DNA of 64,000 nt from Hymenobacter puniceus (GTDB lineage Bacteria > Bacteroidota > Bacteroidia > Cytophagales > Hymenobacteraceae): NCBI RefSeq assembly GCF_014333525.1, contig NZ_JACSCX010000002.1, forward strand, positions 62,001 to 126,000. Reading direction: 5' to 3'. Each line of letters begins with the position of its first letter. Within the stretch, counting starts at the first letter, position 1. Below, piece after piece: positions 43,106-50,281 of this stretch. The translations under genes were made by a program, and so were the position numbers. The notes beneath the pieces are model-generated. The model was given only the letters and a program-made list of their open reading frames with translations, did no database searches and was not told where the DNA came from.

Positions 43106-43756
43106 CTAGGCTTGTGGCTGCAGTACGGCCAGCAGCTCTCTAACCTGGGCCGTCAGGCGTGCGGGTTCGTCAGTGTCCAGCAGGCGCGCATCAAGGCCAA
43201 CGCAAGTAGCCCCGGCGGCTTTCCACTCTTGCAGGCTCTCTACGGTAGGCTGGATGCCGCCCGTCACCATCAGGGGTACCGTGGGCAGCGGCCCGCGCAG
43301 AATGCTGAGGTAAGCAGGCGTGAGGTAGGCCGATGGAAAAAGCTTCACCAGCGTAGCGCCGAGGCGGTGGGCTTCGTACACCTCGTTCAGCGTTTGGGCG
43401 CCGGGCAGCCACGCCAAGTCGTGGCTGCGGCAGATGGCGGCCACATCGGGGGTAGTAACAGGCTGGATGATGAAGTCGGCGCCGGCCTCGATGAAACGGC
43501 CGGCTTCCTCGGGCGTGAAAATGGTGCCCGCGCCCAGCAGCAGATCCGGGAAATCGGCCTCCACGAAGCGCTGCAGTCGCGCGAAGATATCAGGGGCCTG
43601 GGGGCCGCGGTTGGTGAACTCGAACAGCCGCACGCCGGCCGCGTGGCAGGCCGCCAGCACTCGGCGGGCGTAGTCTTCTGATGCATGGTAGAAAACCGGA
43701 ATCAGCGGGTGCTGCCGGGCCTGCGTGAGCGTGTGAGCGGAGGGGAAGCGGGGCAT
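43106..43756 (-). CDS. eda: 2-keto-3-deoxy-6-phosphogluconate aldolase
   Basis: A 216-residue class I aldolase of the KDPG/KHG type. Glu46 in RLFEFTNRG, phosphate-binding GAGTIFTPEEAGRFIEAGA, and Schiff-base Lys138 in ATLVKLFPS are visible, as is VTGGIQPT near the end. It cleaves 2-keto-3-deoxy-6-phosphogluconate to pyruvate and glyceraldehyde 3-phosphate, and related keto acids. No edd or kdgK gene is adjacent. A TCATCCTGAGC inverted repeat lies upstream. Confidence 0.93.
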   Translation of the reverse strand: MPRFPSAHTLTQARQHPLIPVFYHASEDYARRVLAACHAAGVRLFEFTNRGPQAPDIFARLQRFVEADFPDLLLGAGTIFTPEEAGRFIEAGADFIIQPVTTPDVAAICRSHDLAWLPGAQTLNEVYEAHRLGATLVKLFPSAYLTPAYLSILRGPLPTVPLMVTGGIQPTVESLQEWKAAGATCVGLDARLLDTDEPARLTAQVRELLAVLQPQA

Positions 43757-43776
43757 AAAGGAGCGTTAGAGAATTG

Positions 43777-43872
43777 TCATCCTGAGCTTGCAAAGGACCT
43801 TATTACGGCAGAACGGCGCGTCGGTACGTCAGTCGTTTGCGCGGAATAAGGTCCTTCGCAAGCTCAGGATGA
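43777..43872. repeat. Inverted repeat (TCATCCTGAGC...AAGGACCTTATT family)
   Basis: Arms of about 28 bp, 43777-43804 (TCATCCTGAGCTTGCAAAGG...) and 43845-43872, differ at one or two positions, around a 40-nt loop. Confidence 0.92.
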
Positions 43873-43895
43873 TAGTTTGCTCCCCACTCGCCCGC

Positions 43896-44270
43896 TTAGA
43901 CGGCAAATTCCCCGAGGGCGCGATACACGTCGAACACGTTTTTGTCGCCGCGGAAGGTTTTGCTGATGGGCTCGGTCTGGCCGCGCACCCAGATTTTCAG
44001 CTCGGCGTCGAGGTCGAAGTGGCCGGTGGTTTCCATCGAGAACCGCTCGATGCTGCGGTAGGGGAGGCTCAGGTACTCCCGCTTTTTGCCCGTCACGCCC
44101 TGCTTGTCCACCAGAATAAGACGCTTGGTGGTGAACACCATCAGGTCGCGAATGACGGCGTAGGCGTTGCGCACGGTTTCGCCGGGGGAAAGCAGCTGGC
44201 TCAGCTCCAGTTGAATGTCCTGTGCATCGGTTTCGGAAGCATTGCCCAGCAGGCCGTCGAGAAGTCCCAT
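43896..44270 (-). CDS. Bacterial PH-domain protein (YvlC/bPH_1-like)
   Basis: A 124-residue soluble protein matching the bacterial pleckstrin-homology domain pattern (PF08000-like): helix LELSQLLSPGETVRNAYAVI, then DLMVFTTKRLILVDKQGVTG, YLSLPYRSIERFSMETTGHF and a final helix DVYRALGEFAV. Starts MGLLDGLLGNASE. Cytoplasmic; ligand unknown. Monocistronic. Confidence 0.88.
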   Translation of the reverse strand: MGLLDGLLGNASETDAQDIQLELSQLLSPGETVRNAYAVIRDLMVFTTKRLILVDKQGVTGKKREYLSLPYRSIERFSMETTGHFDLDAELKIWVRGQTEPISKTFRGDKNVFDVYRALGEFAV

Positions 44271-44337
44271 GAAAATGGTGTTTGAGGTGAAGAAATAGCA
44301 GAAGATAAGATCCAGTCAGTAGCCCAAAGTAATAATA

Positions 44338-44697
44338 TCATTCGCCAGCCGCAGCGGCCAGAAATGTGCCATCTACGATTAGCAGCTTTGCGCCGTGTTC
44401 TGTGAAAGAGCGGTGTGAGCTTAACTCATCGGATACTTCATACGAGATGCCCGGACGCATGGGAAACAGGCTGCCGTCGGCCAGCTCTGTGGTCAGCTCG
44501 CCTTCCAGTACAAACAGCAAGTGTCCTTTCTGACACCAATGGTCGGCCTTGTAATGTGGCGAATACTCTACCATGCGTACGCGCAAATTGCCTAACTGCA
44601 GCGTGCGCCAATACGCCACGCCCGTTTCACCGGGGTGCTTTGTAGCGGCTATATGCTGCCAGTCGGTTACCTGAAATGGAATGGAGGCAGGATGCAT
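44338..44697 (-). CDS. Small cupin of the DHCW-motif type
   Basis: A 119-residue cupin. ATG at 44697 (MHPASIPFQVTDWQHIAATK). The core YKADHWCQKGHLLFVLEGEL carries the Asp-His-Trp-Cys group that characterises this small cupin family; the second cupin motif is degenerate (MRPGISYEVSDELSSHRSFT). Function of the family unknown. A terminator and a repeat upstream isolate it from the M1 peptidase gene. Confidence 0.85.
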   Translation of the reverse strand: MHPASIPFQVTDWQHIAATKHPGETGVAYWRTLQLGNLRVRMVEYSPHYKADHWCQKGHLLFVLEGELTTELADGSLFPMRPGISYEVSDELSSHRSFTEHGAKLLIVDGTFLAAAAGE

Positions 44698-44731
44698 AGG
44701 GCAGTAACTGGAAAGCAGGTCAAGGTAGGCA

Positions 44732-44775
44732 AAACAGCAAAGAGCCGAACGTCTCCGCCCGGCTCTTTGCTGTTT
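44732..44775. terminator. Terminator downstream of the M1 peptidase gene
   Basis: Perfect 16-bp arms AAACAGCAAAGAGCCG (44732-44747) and its complement (44760-44775) with a 12-nt loop. On the minus strand the stem ends GCTGTTTTG, beyond the M1 peptidase stop. Confidence 0.85.
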
Positions 44776-44786
44776 TTCTGCTTGCG

Positions 44787-44868
44787 ACTGTCGTTCTGAT
44801 GAAGGAGGAATCTGGGTAAGGTCGCCCAACGGGTTTCGCTCAGATTCCTCCTTTGTTCAGATGACAGT
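44787..44868. repeat. Inverted repeat (AGGAGGAATCTG family)
   Basis: 28-bp arms (44787-44814, starting ACTGTCGTTCTGATGAAGG, and 44841-44868) are near-complementary and share GAGGAATCT with the repeats at 762 and 39080. The right arm ends on the first base of the M1 peptidase stop codon. Confidence 0.87.
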
Positions 44869-47228
44869 TAGTTGGTGCCGCCGCCCGTGCTGCTGCCAGC
44901 TGGCTTCTGCTCCATCTTCTGCATGGAAGTCTGCTGCTGCATCGGGTTGGGCTGGGTGCGCTGCTGCTGCTCAAACAGCTCGAAGCGAGAAGGAGTTGCT
45001 TTCTGAGGCCAGGCGTTGTTGCTCAGGTCGATGTCGGCGGTTTCCAGGTTAGGGTCCAGCACGAAGCTCACTACCGGCTTTTCGGTGATGAATACCTTGG
45101 TTACCTCGGCGTTGTTTTTGCGCCAGATTTCGGCCGGAATCGTCATTTTCTCCTGCTTGCCATCCTGGTAGGTCATCTGCACAATTACGGGCATCGTGAG
45201 GCCGCCTACGTTTTTCAAACTCACCTCGTAGAAGTTCAGGCCAGCGTTTAGGCGCTGCTGCTGCTCGGGTGTGAGGCCTTTCACCATTTGCTGGTAGCGC
45301 TGCTTGTCGGCGTCGGTAGTGGCCAGCGGGTCGTAGGTGTTATAGAAGTCCTTCAGCTCCGGCTTCTCATCCACGAGGGTGCGCTTGATGTCCTGCAGGT
45401 TGCGCTGCTGAGACAATGTCTGCGGCGCCTGGTTGATCAGCTCCCGCTTGCGGGCGTTTTCGATTTCGGGATTCTTGGAGTCTACCGAGTACCACTTCAC
45501 GCCCGTAATAGCTAGGTCGGACGCTTCGGTGGTGTAGAACCAGCCACGCCAGAACCAGTCGAGGTCGGTGCCGGAGGCGTCTTCCATGGTCCGGAAGAAG
45601 TCGGCGGGCGTGGGGTGCTTGTAGGCCCAGCGGCGCGCGTATTCCTTGAAAGCGTAGTCGAACAGCTCGCGGCCCAGAATCGTCTCGCGCAGGATGTTGA
45701 GGCCGGTAGCGGGCTTGGCGTAGGCGTTCGGCCCAAACTGCAGCACCGACTCCGAGTTGGTCATGATGGGCGTCTGCAGGTTTTTGCCGGTGCGCATGTA
45801 GTCCACAATGTTCTTGGGCTCGCCGCGGCGCGACGGGTAGTTCCGCTCCCATTCCTGTTCCGTCAGGTACTGCGTGAACGTGTTCAGGCCCTCGTCCATC
45901 CAGCTCCACTGGCGCTCATCGGAGTTGATAATCATCGGGAAGAAGTTGTGGCCCACTTCGTGGATAATCACCGAAATCATCCCGTATTTCCGCTCCGCTG
46001 AGTAGGTGCCGTCCTTCTCAGGGCGGCCACCGTTGAAGCACAGCATCGGGTACTCCATGCCGCCCACCGGGCCGTGTACCGAAATAGCCACCGGGTATTC
46101 GTAGTCGATGGTGTACTTGGAGTATGTTTTGATGGTGTGCGCCACCACTTCCGTCGAGTACTTGCCCCAGAGCGGGTTGCCCTCTTTGGGGTAGTAGCTC
46201 ATGCACATCACCGGCTTGCCCTTCTGCATGATGCCCATGGCATCCCAGATGAACTTGCGCGAGCTGGCCCAGGCGAAGTCGCGCACGTCTTTGGCAGCGT
46301 AGGTCCAAGTTTTGGTGTTTTTGGCGCGGCCGGTTTCGGCCTTTTCGGCTTCCTGCTGGCTCACGATGAGCACCGGTGTTTTGGCACCTTTCGCTTTTTC
46401 GAGGCGCTGGCGCTGGGCGCTGGTCAGCACGTCGTTGGGGTTTTGCAGCACGCCGGTGGCGCCCACCACGTGGTCGGCGGGGGCGGTGATGCTCACGCGG
46501 TAGTCGCCGAAGGGCAGGGCAAACTCGCCGTTGCCAAGGAACTGCTTGTGCTGCCAGCCCTGGTTATCGGAGTACACGGCCATGCGCGGGTAGAACTGCG
46601 CAATTTCGTAGAGGTAGTTTTTGTCCTCGGGGAAATACTCGTAGCCGCTGCGCTGGTTGATTTTCAGTTGGTCGCTGATGTTGTAGCTCCACGCAATGCT
46701 GAACGTAACGGCCTGCTTGGGCCGCAGCGGCGTGGGCAGGTCCACGCGCATCATGGTGTGGTTGATGACATAGGGCAGCGCCTTGCCGCCTTTCATCTTC
46801 ACCTCCGAAATCTTGAAACCACCCTCAAACTCACTGCGCTGCAGGTACTCCATTGCCTGGAATGGCATCCGGTCCTGAATCTGGCCGACCTGGGTGGCCG
46901 TCGTGATGGAGTTTTTGTCGAGGATGTTCTGGTCGAGCTGCACCCACAGGTAAGTCAGTACGTCGGGCGAGAGGTTGGTGTAGGTGATGTCCTCGGAGCC
47001 CGTAATGGCCTGCTTCTCATCATCGAGCTTTACCCGGATGTTGTAGTCGGCGCGCTGCTGCCAGTAGTCGGTGCCGGGGGCGCCGGATGCCGTGCGGTAG
47101 CTGTTGGGGGTGGGCAGCAGGGTTTCAAGCTGCGCAAATTTGTCGGTGCCCGAGTTGGTGTTTTGGGCCAGTGCCGGTGCGGCCAGCAGCAAGGCGAGGC
47201 CCGCCACCGGCAGGAAAGTTTTAAGCAT
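44868..47228 (-). CDS. Secreted M1-family metallopeptidase
   Basis: A 786-residue zinc aminopeptidase with a signal peptide (MLKTFLPVAGLALLLAAPAL, cleavage near LAQ-NT). Zinc site HEVGH at 423-427 with the third ligand Glu446 in WMDEGLNTF. An N-terminal beta domain (residues about 30-330) precedes it; the C-terminus is Gln/Met-rich and low-complexity (QQQRTQPNPMQQQTSMQKME). I chose the ATG at 47228 for its signal peptide. It differs from the exporter-fused peptidase at 4993. Periplasmic or secreted peptide degradation is likely. Confidence 0.93.
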   Translation of the reverse strand: MLKTFLPVAGLALLLAAPALAQNTNSGTDKFAQLETLLPTPNSYRTASGAPGTDYWQQRADYNIRVKLDDEKQAITGSEDITYTNLSPDVLTYLWVQLDQNILDKNSITTATQVGQIQDRMPFQAMEYLQRSEFEGGFKISEVKMKGGKALPYVINHTMMRVDLPTPLRPKQAVTFSIAWSYNISDQLKINQRSGYEYFPEDKNYLYEIAQFYPRMAVYSDNQGWQHKQFLGNGEFALPFGDYRVSITAPADHVVGATGVLQNPNDVLTSAQRQRLEKAKGAKTPVLIVSQQEAEKAETGRAKNTKTWTYAAKDVRDFAWASSRKFIWDAMGIMQKGKPVMCMSYYPKEGNPLWGKYSTEVVAHTIKTYSKYTIDYEYPVAISVHGPVGGMEYPMLCFNGGRPEKDGTYSAERKYGMISVIIHEVGHNFFPMIINSDERQWSWMDEGLNTFTQYLTEQEWERNYPSRRGEPKNIVDYMRTGKNLQTPIMTNSESVLQFGPNAYAKPATGLNILRETILGRELFDYAFKEYARRWAYKHPTPADFFRTMEDASGTDLDWFWRGWFYTTEASDLAITGVKWYSVDSKNPEIENARKRELINQAPQTLSQQRNLQDIKRTLVDEKPELKDFYNTYDPLATTDADKQRYQQMVKGLTPEQQQRLNAGLNFYEVSLKNVGGLTMPVIVQMTYQDGKQEKMTIPAEIWRKNNAEVTKVFITEKPVVSFVLDPNLETADIDLSNNAWPQKATPSRFELFEQQQRTQPNPMQQQTSMQKMEQKPAGSSTGGGTN

Positions 47229-47431
47229 AGTAGTCAAGCGCGGAAAAAAAGCAGAAAGCGAAGAAGGTAAATTTAAGCAAAAGCAATGGCAGATTGGGCA
47301 AGGACGCCAGCGGCCGGACAGTGTTGCATAAGGTGAGCTGGCGGGGTGGCGGATTGATGGGGTAGTGGATTGGTGGGTTGGCAAGGTGATGGGTTGGTAA
47401 TGAATAACCCGCCACTCCACCAATGCACCAT

Positions 47432-48034
47432 TTAGCCCACCAGCAGCACGCCCGCAATGCCCATGGCCGCCCCACTGACCACCAGCAGCCAGTCGCGCCG
47501 GCCTACACCAAAGCCGCGCAGCAGCAGCAGCCCCAGCAGCAGAATCAGACTCACAATCAGCAGTTGGCCCAGCTCTACACCCACATTGAAGGCCAGCAAC
47601 TCCAGCACCGGGCGGCTCTGCTGGCCCAGCAGCTCGCGCAGGTAGCTGGAAAACCCTAGCCCGTGCACCAGCCCAAATACCATGGCCAGCAGGTTGGGCA
47701 AAGCCAGCACCACCGGCTCAGGCCGGCTCACTCGCGCCAGGCGGGGCTCGGTGCGGCGGGCGCGCATCAGGTTCACGATGCAGGTTAGCAGGATGGTTAT
47801 CGGAATCAGTTTTTCAATCAGGGAAGGGCTATAGCCTACTACCTGCAGCGTGGCCAAGCCTAGCGTGAGCGAATGGCCCAGCGTGAAGCTCGTGACCAGG
47901 GCCAGCACCCGCCGCCAGTCGGCCAGCACATATGGCGCACACAGTGCCAGCAGGAACACCAGATGGTCGTAGGCCTGCAGGTTGAAAATGTGAAAGAACC
48001 CAAGTTGAAGGTAGGTCTGAAACAAGGACGCCAT
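47432..48034 (-). CDS. HupE/UreJ-type membrane protein
   Basis: A 200-residue membrane protein with about six helices. Visible: FFHIFNLQAYDHLVFLLALC (the His/Asp-containing first segment), FTLGHSLTLGLATLQVV, and FGLVHGLGFSSYL, the His-rich signature of HupE/UreJ proteins, which are often linked to nickel or cobalt uptake. No hydrogenase or urease genes are nearby, so the metal role is not established. The ATG at 48034 lies 4 nt after a TAGCTTTG element. Confidence 0.88.
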   Translation of the reverse strand: MASLFQTYLQLGFFHIFNLQAYDHLVFLLALCAPYVLADWRRVLALVTSFTLGHSLTLGLATLQVVGYSPSLIEKLIPITILLTCIVNLMRARRTEPRLARVSRPEPVVLALPNLLAMVFGLVHGLGFSSYLRELLGQQSRPVLELLAFNVGVELGQLLIVSLILLLGLLLLRGFGVGRRDWLLVVSGAAMGIAGVLLVG

Positions 48035-48038
48035 GCCG

Positions 48039-48046
48039 CAAAGCTA
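48039..48046 (-). promoter_or_regulatory. -7 element (TAGCTTTG) abutting the HupE-like start
   Basis: TAGCTTTG on the minus strand ends 4 nt before the ATG at 48034, another case of a TAnnTTTG box placed where only a leaderless message could result. No clear -33 box. Confidence 0.42.
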
Positions 48047-48195
48047 CACGAGTAGCTGAATATGGGGAATTTGCAGCAGAAAGCAGTCCTGCCACCGCTG
48101 CTACAGCCTGATGGCAACGTAGTGGCGGTGGCAGGCTAGTAAGTGTGGTTGGGAAAATGGAACAAGAAATGAAGCAGGCAGAACAGCTTTGTCGA

Positions 48196-48239
48196 ACACC
48201 TCCATCCCCGGCAGCGGGGGAATCCAGAAATGGAGGTGT
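48196..48239. other. Two-tier hairpin in intergenic region
   Basis: An outer stem ACACCTCCAT / ATGGAGGTGT (10 bp) encloses an inner stem TCCCCG-gcag-CGGGGA with an asymmetric 8-9-nt bulge on the right. It may be a decayed repeat or a structured RNA; no supporting context. Confidence 0.55.
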
Positions 48240-48603
48240 CAGACGGCGGGGTAGGGAAAACTCAAGTGGTATAAATTATAATGAATTCAATAATACTTTG
48301 TAAATATATAAGGCATTATTAAACGGGCAATACGTAGAGGTAGAAATTTTGCTGTCTGGATTCATACGCCAGCAAGGCACGCTAGCAGCCGCACAGGTTT
48401 TGGCGGCCGTTGCTTGATGTAAAGGCTATGAGTGGGTAGCTGACGAATGCACTTGCCACGCCGGTTTGCGGGCGGCTCAAGCAGTTGTAAAGCACAGGAG
48501 GCCGCAAGCCGAAAGAAGATAATAGTTGTAGAAGAAAATAGGATTTCAGTGCGCCCCGTATGGTATATTGCGGCCTAGATTCTGTTTTATCATCGCTGCG
48601 TTT

Positions 48604-49095
48604 ATGTTATTTCGAGTATTGTGCATCAGCGCACTGCTGCTGCCCTGCCTGGCGAAAGCTCAGGCCCCCATCAATCTGCCTTCCGAAACCTTCAAGCAAC
48701 AGCTACGCAATCAGTACTTGCGCAACGATACCGCTCAAGCCATTATCAACCTATACAGCAAGCGCCAGGCAGGCGGGGCCAGCTGGATGGTGGGCGGCGC
48801 GCTGGCCGGGCTGCGGCTGGCTACCAGCGGCGGCCGCGAAATCACCAGTGGCCCGGGCTATACTGTTTCTCAGGAGGCACCGTCGGCCGGCGTAGTACTG
48901 CTGGCGTCGCTGCCGTTTTTAGGCTATGGTCTGGGCAAGTTGCTGCACTACAGCAATGGCCACCTTGCCACGCAGCTTACCGCGTACGGAGCCGGGCAGC
49001 CGCTACCTCGCAGCCTGCGCTGCAAGCTCAAGCCACGCTTCTTCAGTACGCCCATTATTGAGTATACGCCGGTTCCTGTTACGCCTGCCAAGTAA
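48604..49095 (+). CDS. Exported family protein, first of three tandem paralogues
   Basis: A 163-residue protein. ATG at 48604 gives a signal peptide (MLFRVLCISALLLPCLAKAQ). The mature part has IINLYSKRQAGGASWMVGGA, two hydrophobic Gly-rich segments (about 63-78, 98-118) and the tail motif YGAGQPLPRSLRCKLKPRFF. The next two genes share this plan: signal peptide, [LY]xKR[RQ] motif, two hydrophobic segments, then GxPxP..xR..L. I do not recognise a described family. The genes are 6 and 138 bp apart and follow each other on one strand, so the three probably act together. Confidence 0.8.
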   Translation: MLFRVLCISALLLPCLAKAQAPINLPSETFKQQLRNQYLRNDTAQAIINLYSKRQAGGASWMVGGALAGLRLATSGGREITSGPGYTVSQEAPSAGVVLLASLPFLGYGLGKLLHYSNGHLATQLTAYGAGQPLPRSLRCKLKPRFFSTPIIEYTPVPVTPAK

Positions 49096-49101
49096 GCCTC
49101 T

Positions 49102-49701
49102 ATGCGTTTTTTTCTCGCCTTACTGATACTATTGCTGGCCGATAGTATGGCAGGGTCTGCCCAGCAGACCTCGGCCGCCACGCCAGCGGCCAGCGCCCCC
49201 GTTGCCGCAGTACCGTCTGCTGCCGCTGCCTCAGATTCTGGCGCAGTGCTGCTATTCAACGGCTGGTATCTGCCCCGCTACGCCCCCAAAGCTGCCGAAG
49301 CCGATAGCACCGGGGCGCTGCTGAGCTTGTTTCGCAAGCGCCGCTATGCCGGCTGGCTATACACGCTGCCCTTCATGGCAGGTATGACGCTGGCGCTGCC
49401 CATTTCCTCTACCGACCGCTACGGCCAGACTTCCGTAGCCGATGAAGCCATTTCGCCGCCGCTGGGCATAGCCTTGCTAGCGGGTACGCTGGTAGGCTTC
49501 ATCACGCACGCCACCAAATTCAATAAGGCCCATTTGGTGGCTGTAGACAAAGCTTACGCCGCCGGCAAACCCATTCCGGCCAAGTACCGCAGCCAGCTCA
49601 ATGCCAGCCATTTTCAAGAAGCCGCTTACCTGCGTGAGGCTCTGCGCCAGCAGATGGAGCGGGAGCAGCTGCAGCGGCAGGCAGCTGGCGCTGCCAAATA
49701 A
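49102..49701 (+). CDS. Exported family protein, second tandem paralogue
   Basis: A 199-residue protein with a signal peptide (MRFFLALLILLLADSMAGSA) and an Ala/Pro/Ser-rich stretch to about residue 48 not found in its neighbours. Then LLSLFRKRRYAGWLYTLPFM, a second hydrophobic segment IALLAGTLVGFI, and AYAAGKPIPAKYRSQLNASH, followed by a charged Gln/Arg-rich helix. It is the longest of the trio. Starts 6 bp after the previous stop. Function unknown; membrane-associated localisation is inferred from the hydrophobic segments. Confidence 0.8.
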   Translation: MRFFLALLILLLADSMAGSAQQTSAATPAASAPVAAVPSAAAASDSGAVLLFNGWYLPRYAPKAAEADSTGALLSLFRKRRYAGWLYTLPFMAGMTLALPISSTDRYGQTSVADEAISPPLGIALLAGTLVGFITHATKFNKAHLVAVDKAYAAGKPIPAKYRSQLNASHFQEAAYLREALRQQMEREQLQRQAAGAAK

Positions 49702-49839
49702 TGCCTAAACCGACCGAGCGCGCACTTCGCATAGCTTAGAGCAGGTATACGCCCGTTTGTGCGGCGTCAGGCAGGCTTGGCCATCGAAACAAAGAGCAGT
49801 GCTGCTAAAGGATTCATTCTTCACTTACCTATTTCCCAC

Positions 49840-50217
49840 ATGATTGCACATGTACTTCGTACGGGCGTTTTCACTGGCTTATTAGCACTCAGCGCTTTTT
49901 CATCGTTTGCCCAAATCACTCCGGCAGATTCAACCAAGGCCGTACAACGCTTATTTGCCAAACGGCGCACCGGCAGCACCATACTAGCCTTCCCAGGGGG
50001 ATATTTACTTGGCTATGGCGCCGTAGCTACTGCCCGAGGCATTGACGGAGCACCCATTACGCTGGGGCTCGGTGCAGTGCTGTCGGCCGTTGCTATTGCG
50101 AAAAACGCGCGGTTCAGCAAAGCAAAGGAAGAAGCCATCCTGAGTGCTTATCAACAAGGCAAACCTATTCCGAAGAATATCCGGCGACGCCTGAAAAAGA
50201 AAGATCTTAAGGCCTAG
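49840..50217 (+). CDS. Exported family protein, third tandem paralogue
   Basis: A 125-residue protein. The ATG at 49840 begins the signal peptide (MIAHVLRTGVFTGLLALSAF, cleavage near SFA-QI). The mature part is the shortest of the trio and contains only the shared core: VQRLFAKRRTGSTILAFPGG, hydrophobic ITLGLGAVLSAVAIA, and AYQQGKPIPKNIRRRLKKKD at the basic C-terminus. It thus defines the minimal conserved unit. A terminator follows, and clpB is convergent. Confidence 0.78.
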   Translation: MIAHVLRTGVFTGLLALSAFSSFAQITPADSTKAVQRLFAKRRTGSTILAFPGGYLLGYGAVATARGIDGAPITLGLGAVLSAVAIAKNARFSKAKEEAILSAYQQGKPIPKNIRRRLKKKDLKA

Positions 50218-50228
50218 CCTCATCACAC

Positions 50229-50265
50229 AAAAAGCCCCGCCGGTATAACGCCAGCGGGGCTTTTC
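50229..50265. terminator. Bidirectional terminator before clpB
   Basis: AAAAAGCCCCGC / GCGGGGCTTTT with a 13-nt loop, between the last tandem paralogue (plus) and the clpB stop (minus). Confidence 0.9.
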
Positions 50266-50281
50266 ACTTACTCCAAACATG

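Larger units (their letters stand above)
48035..48603. other. Long intergenic region, partly AT-rich
   Basis: This 569-bp divergent gap holds a -7 element (48039-48046), a two-tier hairpin (48196-48239), an AT-rich stretch (about 48268-48330), then mixed sequence up to the gene at 48604. A 48-codon frame at 48157-48303 overlaps the hairpin and has no recognisable features. No RNA gene was recognised. Confidence 0.5.

Noticed and set aside
48157..48303. 48-codon plus-strand frame in the 48-kb gap
   Set aside because: It overlaps a two-tier hairpin, encodes a low-complexity charged peptide and has no supporting context.
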